From NCBI GenBank assembly GCA_020847775.1, contig JADLBI010000083.1, positions 1-22,951 on the forward strand: a DNA stretch of 22,951 nucleotides. Reading direction: 5' to 3'. Origin of the DNA: Opitutaceae bacterium (GTDB lineage Bacteria; Verrucomicrobiota; Verrucomicrobiia; Opitutales; Opitutaceae). The notes under the pieces were generated by a model, which saw only the letters and a program-made list of their open reading frames with translations, was not told the DNA's origin and did not search any database. Numbering within the stretch: the stretch's first letter is position 1; each line of letters opens with the position of its first letter. Below, piece by piece: positions 7,250-13,820 of this stretch. The translations under genes were made by a program, and so were the position numbers.

Positions 7250-7720
7250 TCAGGGTGCGAACCAAGGATAGCCGCCGAAACGCACGCTGGCGCCGGCCAA
7301 GGTGAAAAACACCGCCAACATGGTGACGGCGATGATGTGCGCGCCCATGACGGGCAGATTGTCGTCACGCATCCGCGGGATGGCACGAAGGCGGGCGTGC
7401 AGCGCGAGGGCGACGGTGAGGGCGAGGAAGAGGAGTTTGGCCTGCACGACGCGAGCCACGCCGTGGTCGGCGGTCCATGCCGCCCAGGAGCCGCCGAGCA
7501 AACGGTAAGCGAGGGCGAGCCCGGTCAGCACTTGGATCAACAACGCGGGCAGGCCGATGCGTTCATAGGCCCGTTCAAAATCGCGCACCAGCGCGGCGTT
7601 TTTCTCGCGCAAGGCCCGGGGCAGCACGCGCGCGGCGAGCACGAGGTGGCCACCGACCCAGACGCAGGCGCCGAGTAGGTGCAGGCTGAGCAGCAGGTAG
7701 TAGGCCGCGGGCGTGTTCAC
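7250..7720 (-). CDS. CopD-like four-helix membrane protein
   Basis: A 156-residue integral membrane protein with four hydrophobic helices, near residues 7-32, 53-75, 87-110 and 122-147. The first helix 'LHLLGACVWVGGHLVL' has two histidines (14 and 25) on a pattern shared by CopD-domain proteins, which are linked to copper import or handling; heme binding is another possibility for this fold. It starts with GTG at 7720, overlapping the stop of the DUF2249 gene as GTGA, which suggests translational coupling. The context of a copper nitrite reductase and a SCO chaperone favours copper or redox handling in the inner membrane, but the function is inferred. Confidence 0.75.
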   Translation of the reverse strand: MNTPAAYYLLLSLHLLGACVWVGGHLVLAARVLPRALREKNAALVRDFERAYERIGLPALLIQVLTGLALAYRLLGGSWAAWTADHGVARVVQAKLLFLALTVALALHARLRAIPRMRDDNLPVMGAHIIAVTMLAVFFTLAGASVRFGGYPWFAP

Positions 7721-7947
7721 TCTTTCCAGAAATTGACACTCCAGGCGCCGTCATTGCGGTGCTGCACGGCGGATTGAAATCCCTCGCCCCGGAGCAGTTC
7801 GATAAGGGGCGCGGGTAGAAAGGGCGCGATCACCGTCATGCCTTGCCCGGTCTCGAGCGAATCCACGCAGCTGCGGATGGCGGAGAGCGGCTCCTCGCCG
7901 TTGGCGATCATGGCGCGAACGTCGATGATCTTAAACTTGGCGGCCAT
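7717..7947 (-). CDS. DUF2249 small protein
   Basis: From ATG 7947 this is 76 residues and matches the DUF2249 pattern: 'IIDVRAMIANGEEPLSAI' at the start, a central 'LETGQGMTVIAPFLPAPLIELL', and a closing 'FQSAVQHRNDGAWSVNFWKE'. The fold resembles the small TusA-like alpha/beta proteins. DUF2249 genes are commonly found beside hemerythrin and denitrification genes, but the biochemical role is not known. It starts 8 bases after the SCO stop and overlaps the CopD-like start by 4 bases, so it belongs to this operon. The reading frame extends upstream to 8169 through the SCO gene, but that part is arginine-rich shadow sequence. Confidence 0.82.
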   Translation of the reverse strand: MAAKFKIIDVRAMIANGEEPLSAIRSCVDSLETGQGMTVIAPFLPAPLIELLRGEGFQSAVQHRNDGAWSVNFWKE

Positions 7948-7955
7948 GCGCGGAA

Positions 7956-8561
7956 TCAAGGTGCGGTGCTGGCGGCCGTCAACGCTTGCGCCGCGGCTTC
8001 GAGCCCGCCTTGGAGGCCATTGCGCCGGTGCACGATCTCGCCCTCGCGATTGAGCACGGTGATGAGGTTGGAGTGGGCGAACATGCCGTTGGCTTCGAGG
8101 CGATATTTCACACCGAGCAGGGCGGCGAGTTCGCTGACGGCGTCGTCGTCGCCGTGGAGCAAGTGCCATTGCGGGCCGAGCTCGCGGTCGGCGCGGTAAC
8201 GGGCGAGCGCGGCCGGAGTGTCGCGCTTGGTGTCAAACGACACGAGCACGTAGGCGGTGGTATCGCCCAGGTCGGGCGGCAGGGCGTCTTGGATGCGCGT
8301 CATGTCGCTGACGAGCAGAGGGCAGGCGTAGCCACAGGAGGCGAAGAACATCGTGAGCACGACGGGCCGCCCGCGGAACTGGGCGAGGGTGATGGCCTCG
8401 CCGCGGTCATTGGTAAACGTGGCTCCGAGTTGGTAGAGCGAGCGCGGAGTGAGCGGTGTCTCCTCGGCGGGGGTTTCAGCGCAGCAGGCGGCGGGCTCTT
8501 CGGCCCGCGCGGAGATGGCGAACAGGCCAGCCAAGCAAAGAATGAGTCGGAGGTAGATCAT
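7956..8561 (-). CDS. SCO1/SenC/PrrC family copper chaperone
   Basis: A 201-residue thioredoxin-fold protein with an N-terminal signal peptide (hydrophobic to about residue 18, with Ala20 a likely cleavage end). The SCO copper site is complete: Cys76 and Cys80 in 'CGYACP' (CxxxCP) and His163 in 'MFAHSN'. SCO proteins deliver copper to, or reduce thiols of, copper oxidases in the periplasm. Here the target is most plausibly the copper nitrite reductase encoded upstream, which is inference from context. A Cys-Cys pair at residues 26-27 just after the signal is unusual and could add metal binding. ATG 8561 overlaps the stop of the NirV-like gene as ATGA. Confidence 0.92.
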   Translation of the reverse strand: MIYLRLILCLAGLFAISARAEEPAACCAETPAEETPLTPRSLYQLGATFTNDRGEAITLAQFRGRPVVLTMFFASCGYACPLLVSDMTRIQDALPPDLGDTTAYVLVSFDTKRDTPAALARYRADRELGPQWHLLHGDDDAVSELAALLGVKYRLEANGMFAHSNLITVLNREGEIVHRRNGLQGGLEAAAQALTAASTAP

Positions 8562-9382
8562 GGTGCAGAGGGAGCAGAGGTTTCGGAATCGCGTGCGCAG
8601 CGGAAGCCGAGCGAGCTGGTGGTGTTGTAGGCTTGGAGGGAGCTGCGCAGGGCGCCGCGCATGAACGCGGCGTAATCACTGGTGTCGCGCGCGCCGACCG
8701 AGCCGGAGCCGCAGAATAAATCACGCTCGAGGCCGCTGTCGGCGCGGGATTCGCCGGTGACCATGGCGGTGTTGAAATCGGACACCCATTCCCAGATGTA
8801 GCCGAACAGCCCGCGCACGCCGAGGGCATTGGGGCGCGCTTCGGCGGCGGTCGGAATAACCGCTGGGGTGGGGCGGGCTAGCCAGCGGTAGATGTCGCCG
8901 TTGAGTTCGGCGTCATTGCGGCCGTCGGGCGTGGTGTAGCCGACGGCGGCGGTGCGCTCCCACTCCGCGGTCGTGGGCAGGCGTTTGCCGAGGGACCTGG
9001 CGTAGGCGCGCGCGGCGAACCATGACACGTGCACGACGGGTGAGTCGGGTGGGGCGAGCGGTCCGAGTTCCAAATCGCCGGACCAGTGCTTGAGGTAGGA
9101 TTGATCGGCAAATAGCGGGCTGACACGGCCGCGTTGCCAAGAGGGGTTGGCCCGCACGAAGGCGAGGAATTCGCCGTTGGTGACGGGACGTTCGTCGAGA
9201 TAAAAAGCGGGCACGGGAACGGAGGGGTCCTCGGCCGCGCTTGTGAGTAGGGGGGCGTAGGCGCCGGCGGGGATGGCAATCATCCCGGCCGGCGCGGAAC
9301 GCCCGCCCGTCGCCAGCAGCCCCAGAGCGGCTGCGGCGATGAGGGTCTGTCCGAGGCGGATGAATAGAGCAAGGGCGCGCAT
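8558..9382 (-). CDS. nirV: NirV-like protein (FGE-sulfatase / SUMF1 fold)
   Basis: A 274-residue protein with a signal peptide (hydrophobic 12-26, 'RSAPA' near 28-32) followed by one formylglycine-generating-enzyme-like domain. Visible family landmarks are 'MIAIPAGAY' (34-42), 'RPVTNGEFLAFVRANP' (65-80), 'VVHVSWFAARAYARSLGKR' (117 on), 'LPTTAEWERTA', 'WEWVSDF' (197-203) and the closing 'LGFRCARD' (258 on). SUMF1-fold proteins next to copper nitrite reductases are called NirV; their exact role is not established. The pair of catalytic cysteines of true formylglycine-generating enzymes is not evident, so I do not call it a sulfatase modifier. It starts 19 bases after the nirK stop and overlaps the SCO start. 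Confidence 0.8.
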   Translation of the reverse strand: MRALALFIRLGQTLIAAAALGLLATGGRSAPAGMIAIPAGAYAPLLTSAAEDPSVPVPAFYLDERPVTNGEFLAFVRANPSWQRGRVSPLFADQSYLKHWSGDLELGPLAPPDSPVVHVSWFAARAYARSLGKRLPTTAEWERTAAVGYTTPDGRNDAELNGDIYRWLARPTPAVIPTAAEARPNALGVRGLFGYIWEWVSDFNTAMVTGESRADSGLERDLFCGSGSVGARDTSDYAAFMRGALRSSLQAYNTTSSLGFRCARDSETSAPSAP

Positions 9383-9401
9383 GGACAGACTGGTTGCGGG
9401 T

Positions 9402-10220
9402 TTAGTTAGCTTCGCTCTTCACGCGGCGCACATCGTCCACGGAGGCGGTGCCGCCGTCGTTGCCCCATTCGTTGAGCACGTAGGTCACGACATCGGCGAC
9501 TTGTTCGTCGGTGAGTTGCGATTGGGCCGGCATGGCGCTGTTGTAGGTCTCGCCATTGACAGTGACCGGACCGGTCAGGCCCTTCATGACGATGCGGATG
9601 GTGCGGTCTTTGTCCGCGAGCATGTAGTCCGCTCCAGCGAGCGGCGGGAACACTTTGGCCATGCCTTTGCCGTCGGGCAGATGGCAGGCGAAGCAGACTT
9701 GCATGTAAACGCGCTTGCCGCGCTCTTTTTGAGCCTCCTTGGTCAGACCGGCGATGGTCGGGTTGCTTTTGATTTCGGCGGCGATCTGCTTGGCTAGTTC
9801 GGCTTCGCGCTTGATGGCTTCGGTGCCGGCTTCGGCTTGATCCCCCAGATAGACGGCGTCGATTTCCTTGCCGGAGTAGATCACGCGGTCGGTGGGGCCG
9901 GAGACTTTCAGCATGCCGAGGGCGCCCTTGTTGAAGGCGCGACTGAGGGAGTGGTCCACGAGCACGAAGGTGCCGGGAGCCTCGACCTTGAAGTCCATGA
10001 CACTGGCGCCACCGGCGGGCACGAGCGTGGTTTGGATGTTGTGTTGCGGTGTGCTCAGGCTCGCCTCGGGATAAACCGTGTCGAAGATTTCACCGATGAC
10101 GTGAAACGAGGAGGTGAGGTTGGGGCCGCCCACACCGAAGTAGATGCGCACGGTTTCGCCGACGTTGGCCGTGAGGGCATTGTCGCCGACGAGCGAACCG
10201 ACCGAGCCGTTGAACAGCAC
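9402..10220 (-). CDS. NirK C-terminal part: second cupredoxin domain plus cytochrome c
   Basis: The codon right after the TAG is GTG, so a separate start is formally possible and would give 272 residues. The first 135 or so are the second cupredoxin domain ('HVIGEIFDTVYPEA', 'HNIQTTLVPAGGASVMDFK', 'VDHSLSRAFNKGALGML'). A helical linker rich in Ala, Glu and Lys follows, then a class I cytochrome c domain with 'VCFACHLPDGKG'. Such a product would have no signal peptide and could not reach the periplasm for heme attachment, so independent expression would be unproductive. Confidence 0.65.
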   Translation of the reverse strand: MLFNGSVGSLVGDNALTANVGETVRIYFGVGGPNLTSSFHVIGEIFDTVYPEASLSTPQHNIQTTLVPAGGASVMDFKVEAPGTFVLVDHSLSRAFNKGALGMLKVSGPTDRVIYSGKEIDAVYLGDQAEAGTEAIKREAELAKQIAAEIKSNPTIAGLTKEAQKERGKRVYMQVCFACHLPDGKGMAKVFPPLAGADYMLADKDRTIRIVMKGLTGPVTVNGETYNSAMPAQSQLTDEQVADVVTYVLNEWGNDGGTASVDDVRRVKSEAN

Positions 10221-10913
10221 CTAGGTGGGGTGCTCGTCGATCGATTTGGCCATGTCGAAGGTTTGCAGGCCAGGCTCGCCATAGCGGCCTTGGGTGTAGA
10301 AGTCGCCTTGCATCACGTAGTATTCCTTATCCACGGGCGGCAGCCCGTCCTTGGGCTCGACGAGGATCAGGCCATACATGCCGTTGCCGATGTGCATGGG
10401 CACGGGTGCGGTGGCGCAGTGATAAACAAAGAGGCCGGGATTGAGTGCCTTGAAGGTGAAACGCGAGCTGTGGCCCGGCGCGGTGAAGGAAGAAGTCGCG
10501 CCACCACCCGGGCCGGTGACGGCGTGCAGGTCGATGTTGTGCGGGAGCTTGGATGAAGGGTGGTTGTTGAGGTGGAACTCCACCACATCACCCTCGCGGA
10601 TGCGGATAAACGAGCCGGGCACGGTGCCGCCAAAGGTCCAGAACGTGTAGGTGGAGCCGTCGGCGATGCGGGCCTCGACTTCGCGCACTTCGAGATGCAC
10701 GACGACGCGCGCGGGTTGTTTGCGCGTGATGGGTGGCGGCACATGCGGCGGTGCGGTGAGCACGGCAGTTTCGATGGGCATGGCGAGCACCTCAGGTGGT
10801 AGAGTAACCGGGCCTTCGGCTTCCAAGGAACCTTCGCTGGCCGTCAGCCAACAGCTGGTCAACAGCAGGCCGCAGAGCAGCTTGCAGGCAGTCTTTAGGG
10901 AGGGTGTATTCAT
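10221..10913 (-). CDS. NirK N-terminal part, first cupredoxin domain, as read up to the TAG
   Basis: If TAG is a true stop, the product is 230 residues: signal or lipoprotein leader (1-21), a linker, and the first cupredoxin domain with the type 1 copper ligands and most of the catalytic residues. The type 2 site of NirK is built between subunits and needs a His from the second domain, so this fragment alone should not be active. The ATG at 10913 was chosen because it starts the leader peptide; the frame extends upstream to 11087 but is not protein-like there. There is no Shine-Dalgarno motif. Confidence 0.7.
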   Translation of the reverse strand: MNTPSLKTACKLLCGLLLTSCWLTASEGSLEAEGPVTLPPEVLAMPIETAVLTAPPHVPPPITRKQPARVVVHLEVREVEARIADGSTYTFWTFGGTVPGSFIRIREGDVVEFHLNNHPSSKLPHNIDLHAVTGPGGGATSSFTAPGHSSRFTFKALNPGLFVYHCATAPVPMHIGNGMYGLILVEPKDGLPPVDKEYYVMQGDFYTQGRYGEPGLQTFDMAKSIDEHPT

Positions 10914-11002
10914 GGGTTTATGGAGAGGAGGGGTTGATGGAGACGTGGGTTCGTAGAAGCGTGCGTGAGGGTGGTTGGGTATTGGCGAAATGAAAACCAT
11001 AT

Positions 11003-11782
11003 TCAGGTCGGCCAGATTAGGCCCGCGGTCAGGACATAGGCCGCACCAAAGCAGGCTTCGGTGATGCCGAGTCGACGGGCCGACCACACCGGCGGAAATT
11101 TAGGCAGCAGTAAAAGCAGGCGCAATGCGCCGACGGCGGCGAGTGCGGTAATCAGCCACGGCATATGGCCGGTGACGCCCAGCGCCAGCAGCGCAGCCAA
11201 AGTCGCTGCAGTGACGACCGCCGCCGGCGTGGTCGCGATTCGCTGACCTTTGCGGCGTCGTAAATACGTGCGCACGATCAGGACAGTCGGCAGGCTGCGT
11301 GCCAGCATCAACACGCAGAGGGCCAGGGCGGTCAGCTTGGGCAGACCGGCTTGTTCGGCCATGACTGCTGGCAGAAACGCAAAAATACCGCAGGCCGCGA
11401 GCTCGGCATGGGTGGCGCGAGATTCCTTTTGGCTATCCCAGTGCACGAACAACCACGCAAAGGGCAATGTCGGCAGCAGCCAGAGCAGGGGAGTCCAACC
11501 GCCCAGCGCCACCGTCGCCGCCAATCCACCCGCCGCGCAGGCACCCAAGAGCATGACGACGCGCGCCGCCTCGGGTTCACGCTTGATCGCAAGCCGCTTG
11601 ATTGGCCGACGCATAAAAAATGCCGCCGCCGCGGCGACCGCCAACGCGCCTGCCGCTGGTGAATAGGCCACGAGCAAGCCGAACAGCAGTGGCTCCAACG
11701 CCAGCGACCACGAACCATGCTCCTTTGGCAGGAATACGCTGGTGGCCTTGGCATCGATCGGTGCTGTAGAAGCAAAGCTCAT
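11003..11782 (-). CDS. YwiC-like membrane protein
   Basis: A multi-pass inner-membrane protein of 259 residues from ATG 11782 (a GTG at 11791 would add three). The family signature 'FLPKEHGSWSLALEPL' near the N-terminus matches the PKEHGxW start of YwiC-like proteins. About seven or eight hydrophobic helices follow, separated by basic loops such as 'MRRPIKRLAIKRE' and 'RTYLRRRKGQR'. B. subtilis ywiC lies near the fnr and nar genes; the molecular function is unknown. Here it is the first gene of the nirK cluster and carries a FNR/DNR-type box in class II position, so it is probably induced with nitrite reduction. It may be cotranscribed with nirK, whose start is 89 bases downstream. Confidence 0.82.
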   Translation of the reverse strand: MSFASTAPIDAKATSVFLPKEHGSWSLALEPLLFGLLVAYSPAAGALAVAAAAAFFMRRPIKRLAIKREPEAARVVMLLGACAAGGLAATVALGGWTPLLWLLPTLPFAWLFVHWDSQKESRATHAELAACGIFAFLPAVMAEQAGLPKLTALALCVLMLARSLPTVLIVRTYLRRRKGQRIATTPAAVVTAATLAALLALGVTGHMPWLITALAAVGALRLLLLLPKFPPVWSARRLGITEACFGAAYVLTAGLIWPT

Positions 11783-11789
11783 ATTACGC

Positions 11790-11831
11790 ACTCTAGTGCA
11801 ATAGGAGTGCCCCTGCCTTGATTGAAGTCAA
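11790..11831 (-). promoter_or_regulatory. FNR/DNR-type box and -10 element for the YwiC-like gene
   Basis: TTGAT-TGAA-GTCAA at 11818-11831 matches TTGAT-N4-ATCAA at 9 of 10 positions. On the minus strand TAGAGT (11795-11790) follows after 22 bases, the spacing expected for a class II FNR promoter. Seven bases separate it from the ATG at 11782. The -10 lies inside a small palindrome, GCACT-CT-AGTGC (11788-11799), which could bind another factor. Confidence 0.75.
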
Positions 11832-11931
11832 GTAATGAGCCGAAAGCCGCCGCAAATTCCTGGATGGCTAGAGCGTCACCCAGTGGCGCGGCCCACTTTG
11901 GTGATTCGGTATCGGTCGGGTGGCTAGGCAG

Positions 11932-11949
11932 TGCGATTGGTGAATCGCA
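11932..11949. repeat. Perfect 7-bp hairpin in the spacer between the YwiC-like and dioxygenase genes
   Basis: TGCGATT at 11932-11938 and AATCGCA at 11943-11949 form a perfect stem with a four-base loop. It lies 104 bases beyond the stop of the minus-strand dioxygenase gene. No T-run follows on that strand, so a terminator role is uncertain. The rest of this 271-base spacer holds only the DNR promoter and a weak TATCG/CGATA pair at 11955-11969. Confidence 0.4.
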
Positions 11950-12053
11950 TTAGTTATCGTTATCCGATATGAAATTGGAATCCCAAGCGCATCAATGCCC
12001 GTGGGCGCAGACGACGTGCACGTGTAACGACAATAAATCCACGCCGGACGCGC

Positions 12054-12890
12054 TCAATGGCCGTTCTTACCGTGTTTGGCGCGGAAGCGGGCGAGCTCGG
12101 GATAGGCCTTGGTGGGGTCGCCGTAGGTGTTGCCGCCGAGATCGCGGCCGCGGGCGAGATAGATGTGGTGATAGCTGCCGGCCATCTCTTGGTTGAGCTT
12201 CACCTTGCTGCTCATATAGCGCATGGTATAGCCGCAGCGGCGGATGTCGCTCGTGTTGGGCTCGCTGCCGTGGATGATACGCCCGTCGTGCAGGCTGCAT
12301 TGGCCGGCCTCGAGTTCGATGGCGATGGCGCGCTCCGCATGGCGCTGCGCGGGTTTGATCTCGTCGGCGAAAACCGCCTCGCCGGGTTTGAGGTCGTCGT
12401 AGTCGGAGAAGCCTTGTTTGCCTGTGTTGTGCGTGAGCGGCACGACGTTCATGCAACCGTTTAGCTTGGTCGAGGGATCAATGGCGAGCCAGACGGTGAC
12501 GACCTCCATCGGCGTGATCATGGTTTTCCAGTAGTGCGAGTCTTCGTGCCAAGGCACACGTTTGCCGTTGCCACGGGGCTTGCAGATAAAGTGGCTGGAA
12601 AATAGCGCGATGTCGGGGCCGATGATCGGTTCGACGAGATCGAGCACTTCGTCCGCGAACAGCCATGCGAAGAGTTGTGGATGTTGGAAATGCGGCACGT
12701 CCATCGATTCGGGACGGACCTCGGCGTCGAGATTGTTGAGGATGCCCTCGAAACTTTGCTTCAACCCGTCAAATTTGGCACGGGGAAACAATTGGTCGCG
12801 GAAGATGTGGTAACCTTCGCGATTATAGGTGTCCACCTCGGCGGTGGTGAGCCGGTGGCGGGGATTGGCGGTGGGGGAGGGTGCAACCAT
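12054..12890 (-). CDS. Phytanoyl-CoA dioxygenase (PhyH) family protein
   Basis: A 278-residue Fe(II)/2-oxoglutarate-dependent oxygenase by motif. The iron triad is visible as His115 and Asp117 in 'WHEDSHYW' and the distal His207 in 'HDGRIIHGSEPN'. Arg218 in 'RRCGYTMRY' is placed to bind 2-oxoglutarate. Length and motif spacing fit the PhyH family, whose bacterial members hydroxylate varied small molecules; the substrate cannot be read from sequence. ATG 12890 is preferred over the longer frame to 12941, which runs into the shared promoter region. It is divergent from an AraC regulator with a 71-base spacer, so that regulator probably controls it. TATAAC lies 7 bases before the ATG. Confidence 0.87.
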   Translation of the reverse strand: MVAPSPTANPRHRLTTAEVDTYNREGYHIFRDQLFPRAKFDGLKQSFEGILNNLDAEVRPESMDVPHFQHPQLFAWLFADEVLDLVEPIIGPDIALFSSHFICKPRGNGKRVPWHEDSHYWKTMITPMEVVTVWLAIDPSTKLNGCMNVVPLTHNTGKQGFSDYDDLKPGEAVFADEIKPAQRHAERAIAIELEAGQCSLHDGRIIHGSEPNTSDIRRCGYTMRYMSSKVKLNQEMAGSYHHIYLARGRDLGGNTYGDPTKAYPELARFRAKHGKNGH

Positions 12891-12893
12891 GCT

Positions 12894-12957
12894 TTGTGTT
12901 ATAGCATCATAAAGTGCGCAAATCTTGCCATAAAGCGGCAATTTATTGTGTTATATT
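12894..12957. promoter_or_regulatory. Divergent promoter region with two sets of direct repeats
   Basis: For the dioxygenase gene a -10 candidate TATAAC lies at 12903-12898 on the minus strand. Just upstream of it CATAAAG occurs twice, at 12908-12914 and 12929-12935, exactly 21 bases apart (two helical turns), typical of AraC-type half-sites. TTGTGTTATA occurs at 12894-12903 and again at 12946-12955, 52 bases apart. For the AraC gene an extended -10-like TG-T-TATATT ends at 12957, only 4 bases before its ATG, so the exact start there is uncertain. Confidence 0.55.
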
Positions 12958-12961
12958 GCTC

Positions 12962-13807
12962 ATGAACGTGGCTCCTGTCCGATTTCGGCTAAAGGATTTT
13001 GTGCGCCCCGGTGAGGCGTATCACTTCGCGCGCACGGATTTGGCGGCGGCGCAGGGCGCGCGCTATCACGATCACGATTACCACGAGATTTTCTGGGTCC
13101 TGCGCGGCGAAGGCGTGCATCGGTGCAATGGAGCAACCCAGCCGTTGCGCCCCGGCGGGCTGCACCTGATCCGTCCGGCGGATCGCCACAGCGTGTCGGG
13201 CACGGATCATGCGCCGTTGCGCATCATTAATTTGGCGTTTCCGAGCGCGAGCTGGACACGGATTCGCGCGCGCTATTTTGATCGCGAGTCGGATTGGTTT
13301 GAACAGCCCATGGCAGGCCGAGTGTGGCCGGTGGATGCGCGCGCCTTGGCCTTGCTCAATCACTGGAGTGAGCGGCTGGCGGACATGAGTCGGCCGCGCG
13401 TGGCGTTGGATGGGTTTTTGATGGATCTGCCGCAATTGCGCGCGACCAGCCCGCGGTTGGCCGTCACATCGGCGCCAGACTGGCTGCTGCGCGCGCAGCG
13501 TCATCTGGCGCAGCCCGAGGTGTTGGTCGGCGGCACTCCCGCGCTGGCCCGGCTGGCTGGGCGCAGCCCGTCACATTTCGCGCGCGCCACGAGACGATGG
13601 CTGGGCCGCACGCCGACGGATTTGTTGAACGAGGCGCGGATGGACCACAGTGCGCGGCAACTTGCGGAAACCGCGCGGCCGATATTGGAGATCATGTTCG
13701 ATTGCGGGCTTAATAATATCTCGCACTTCTACACGCTGTTTCGCCAACGCCACGGCATGAGTCCACGCCGCTACCGCTTGCAGGCGCACCCGACCGTGCG
13801 CGGGTGA
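12962..13807 (+). CDS. AraC family transcriptional regulator
   Basis: A 281-residue regulator from ATG 12962. The N-terminal half is a cupin sensor domain with 'YHDHDYHEIFWVLRGEGVHRCNG' and 'LRPGGLHLIRPADRHSVSG', where several His residues could bind a small ligand or metal. The C-terminal 100 residues form two helix-turn-helix motifs: 'PALARLAGRSPSHFARATRRWLG' and 'ILEIMFDCGLNNISHFYTLFRQRHG', ending in 'MSPRRYR', the standard AraC tail. A GTG at 12914 is in frame but would lie within the operator repeats. It is divergent from the dioxygenase gene and probably activates it, with the 21-base-spaced CATAAAG repeats as likely binding sites. The inducer is unknown. Confidence 0.9.
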   Translation: MNVAPVRFRLKDFVRPGEAYHFARTDLAAAQGARYHDHDYHEIFWVLRGEGVHRCNGATQPLRPGGLHLIRPADRHSVSGTDHAPLRIINLAFPSASWTRIRARYFDRESDWFEQPMAGRVWPVDARALALLNHWSERLADMSRPRVALDGFLMDLPQLRATSPRLAVTSAPDWLLRAQRHLAQPEVLVGGTPALARLAGRSPSHFARATRRWLGRTPTDLLNEARMDHSARQLAETARPILEIMFDCGLNNISHFYTLFRQRHGMSPRRYRLQAHPTVRG

Positions 13808-13820
13808 ATATCGCCCCAAA

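Larger units (their letters stand above)
9402..10913 (-). pseudogene. nirK: Copper nitrite reductase NirK fused to cytochrome c, interrupted by in-frame TAG
   Basis: The enzyme reduces nitrite to NO. Read through, the gene encodes 503 codons. There is a signal sequence with a lipobox-like LTSC (Cys21), two cupredoxin domains, and a C-terminal cytochrome c domain with CFACH and a Met ligand in 'YNSAMPAQSQL'. The copper ligand motifs are intact: 'PHNIDLHAV' with the catalytic Asp and His, 'YHCATAPVPMHIGNGM' for the type 1 site, and 'SSFHVIGEIFD' for the last type 2 His. This is the AniA-like class II form. Codon 231 is TAG (10223-10221) inside 'DEHPT*VLFNG', where relatives usually have Tyr. 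The reading frame is the same on both sides, with no frameshift or other stop. It may be a recent nonsense mutation, an assembly error or a readthrough site. It follows the YwiC-like gene by 89 bases. Confidence 0.88.

Noticed and set aside
6387..7265. A 292-residue minus-strand frame over the DNR-like regulator gene
   Set aside because: Arg/Pro/His-rich out-of-frame reading of the regulator, which has strong motifs in its own frame.
10221..10223. TAG read as pyrrolysine
   Set aside because: Only one such TAG is seen, it replaces a likely Tyr, and no pyl genes are in the window; a simple mutation or error is more likely.
10914..11087. N-terminal extension of nirK upstream of the signal peptide
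   Set aside because: It would bury the leader peptide and overlap the YwiC-like gene; the sequence is not protein-like.
11969..12196. A 75-residue plus-strand frame antisense to the end of the dioxygenase gene
   Set aside because: The second half is Arg-rich shadow of the dioxygenase. The cysteine-rich first part is short and without a recognisable motif.
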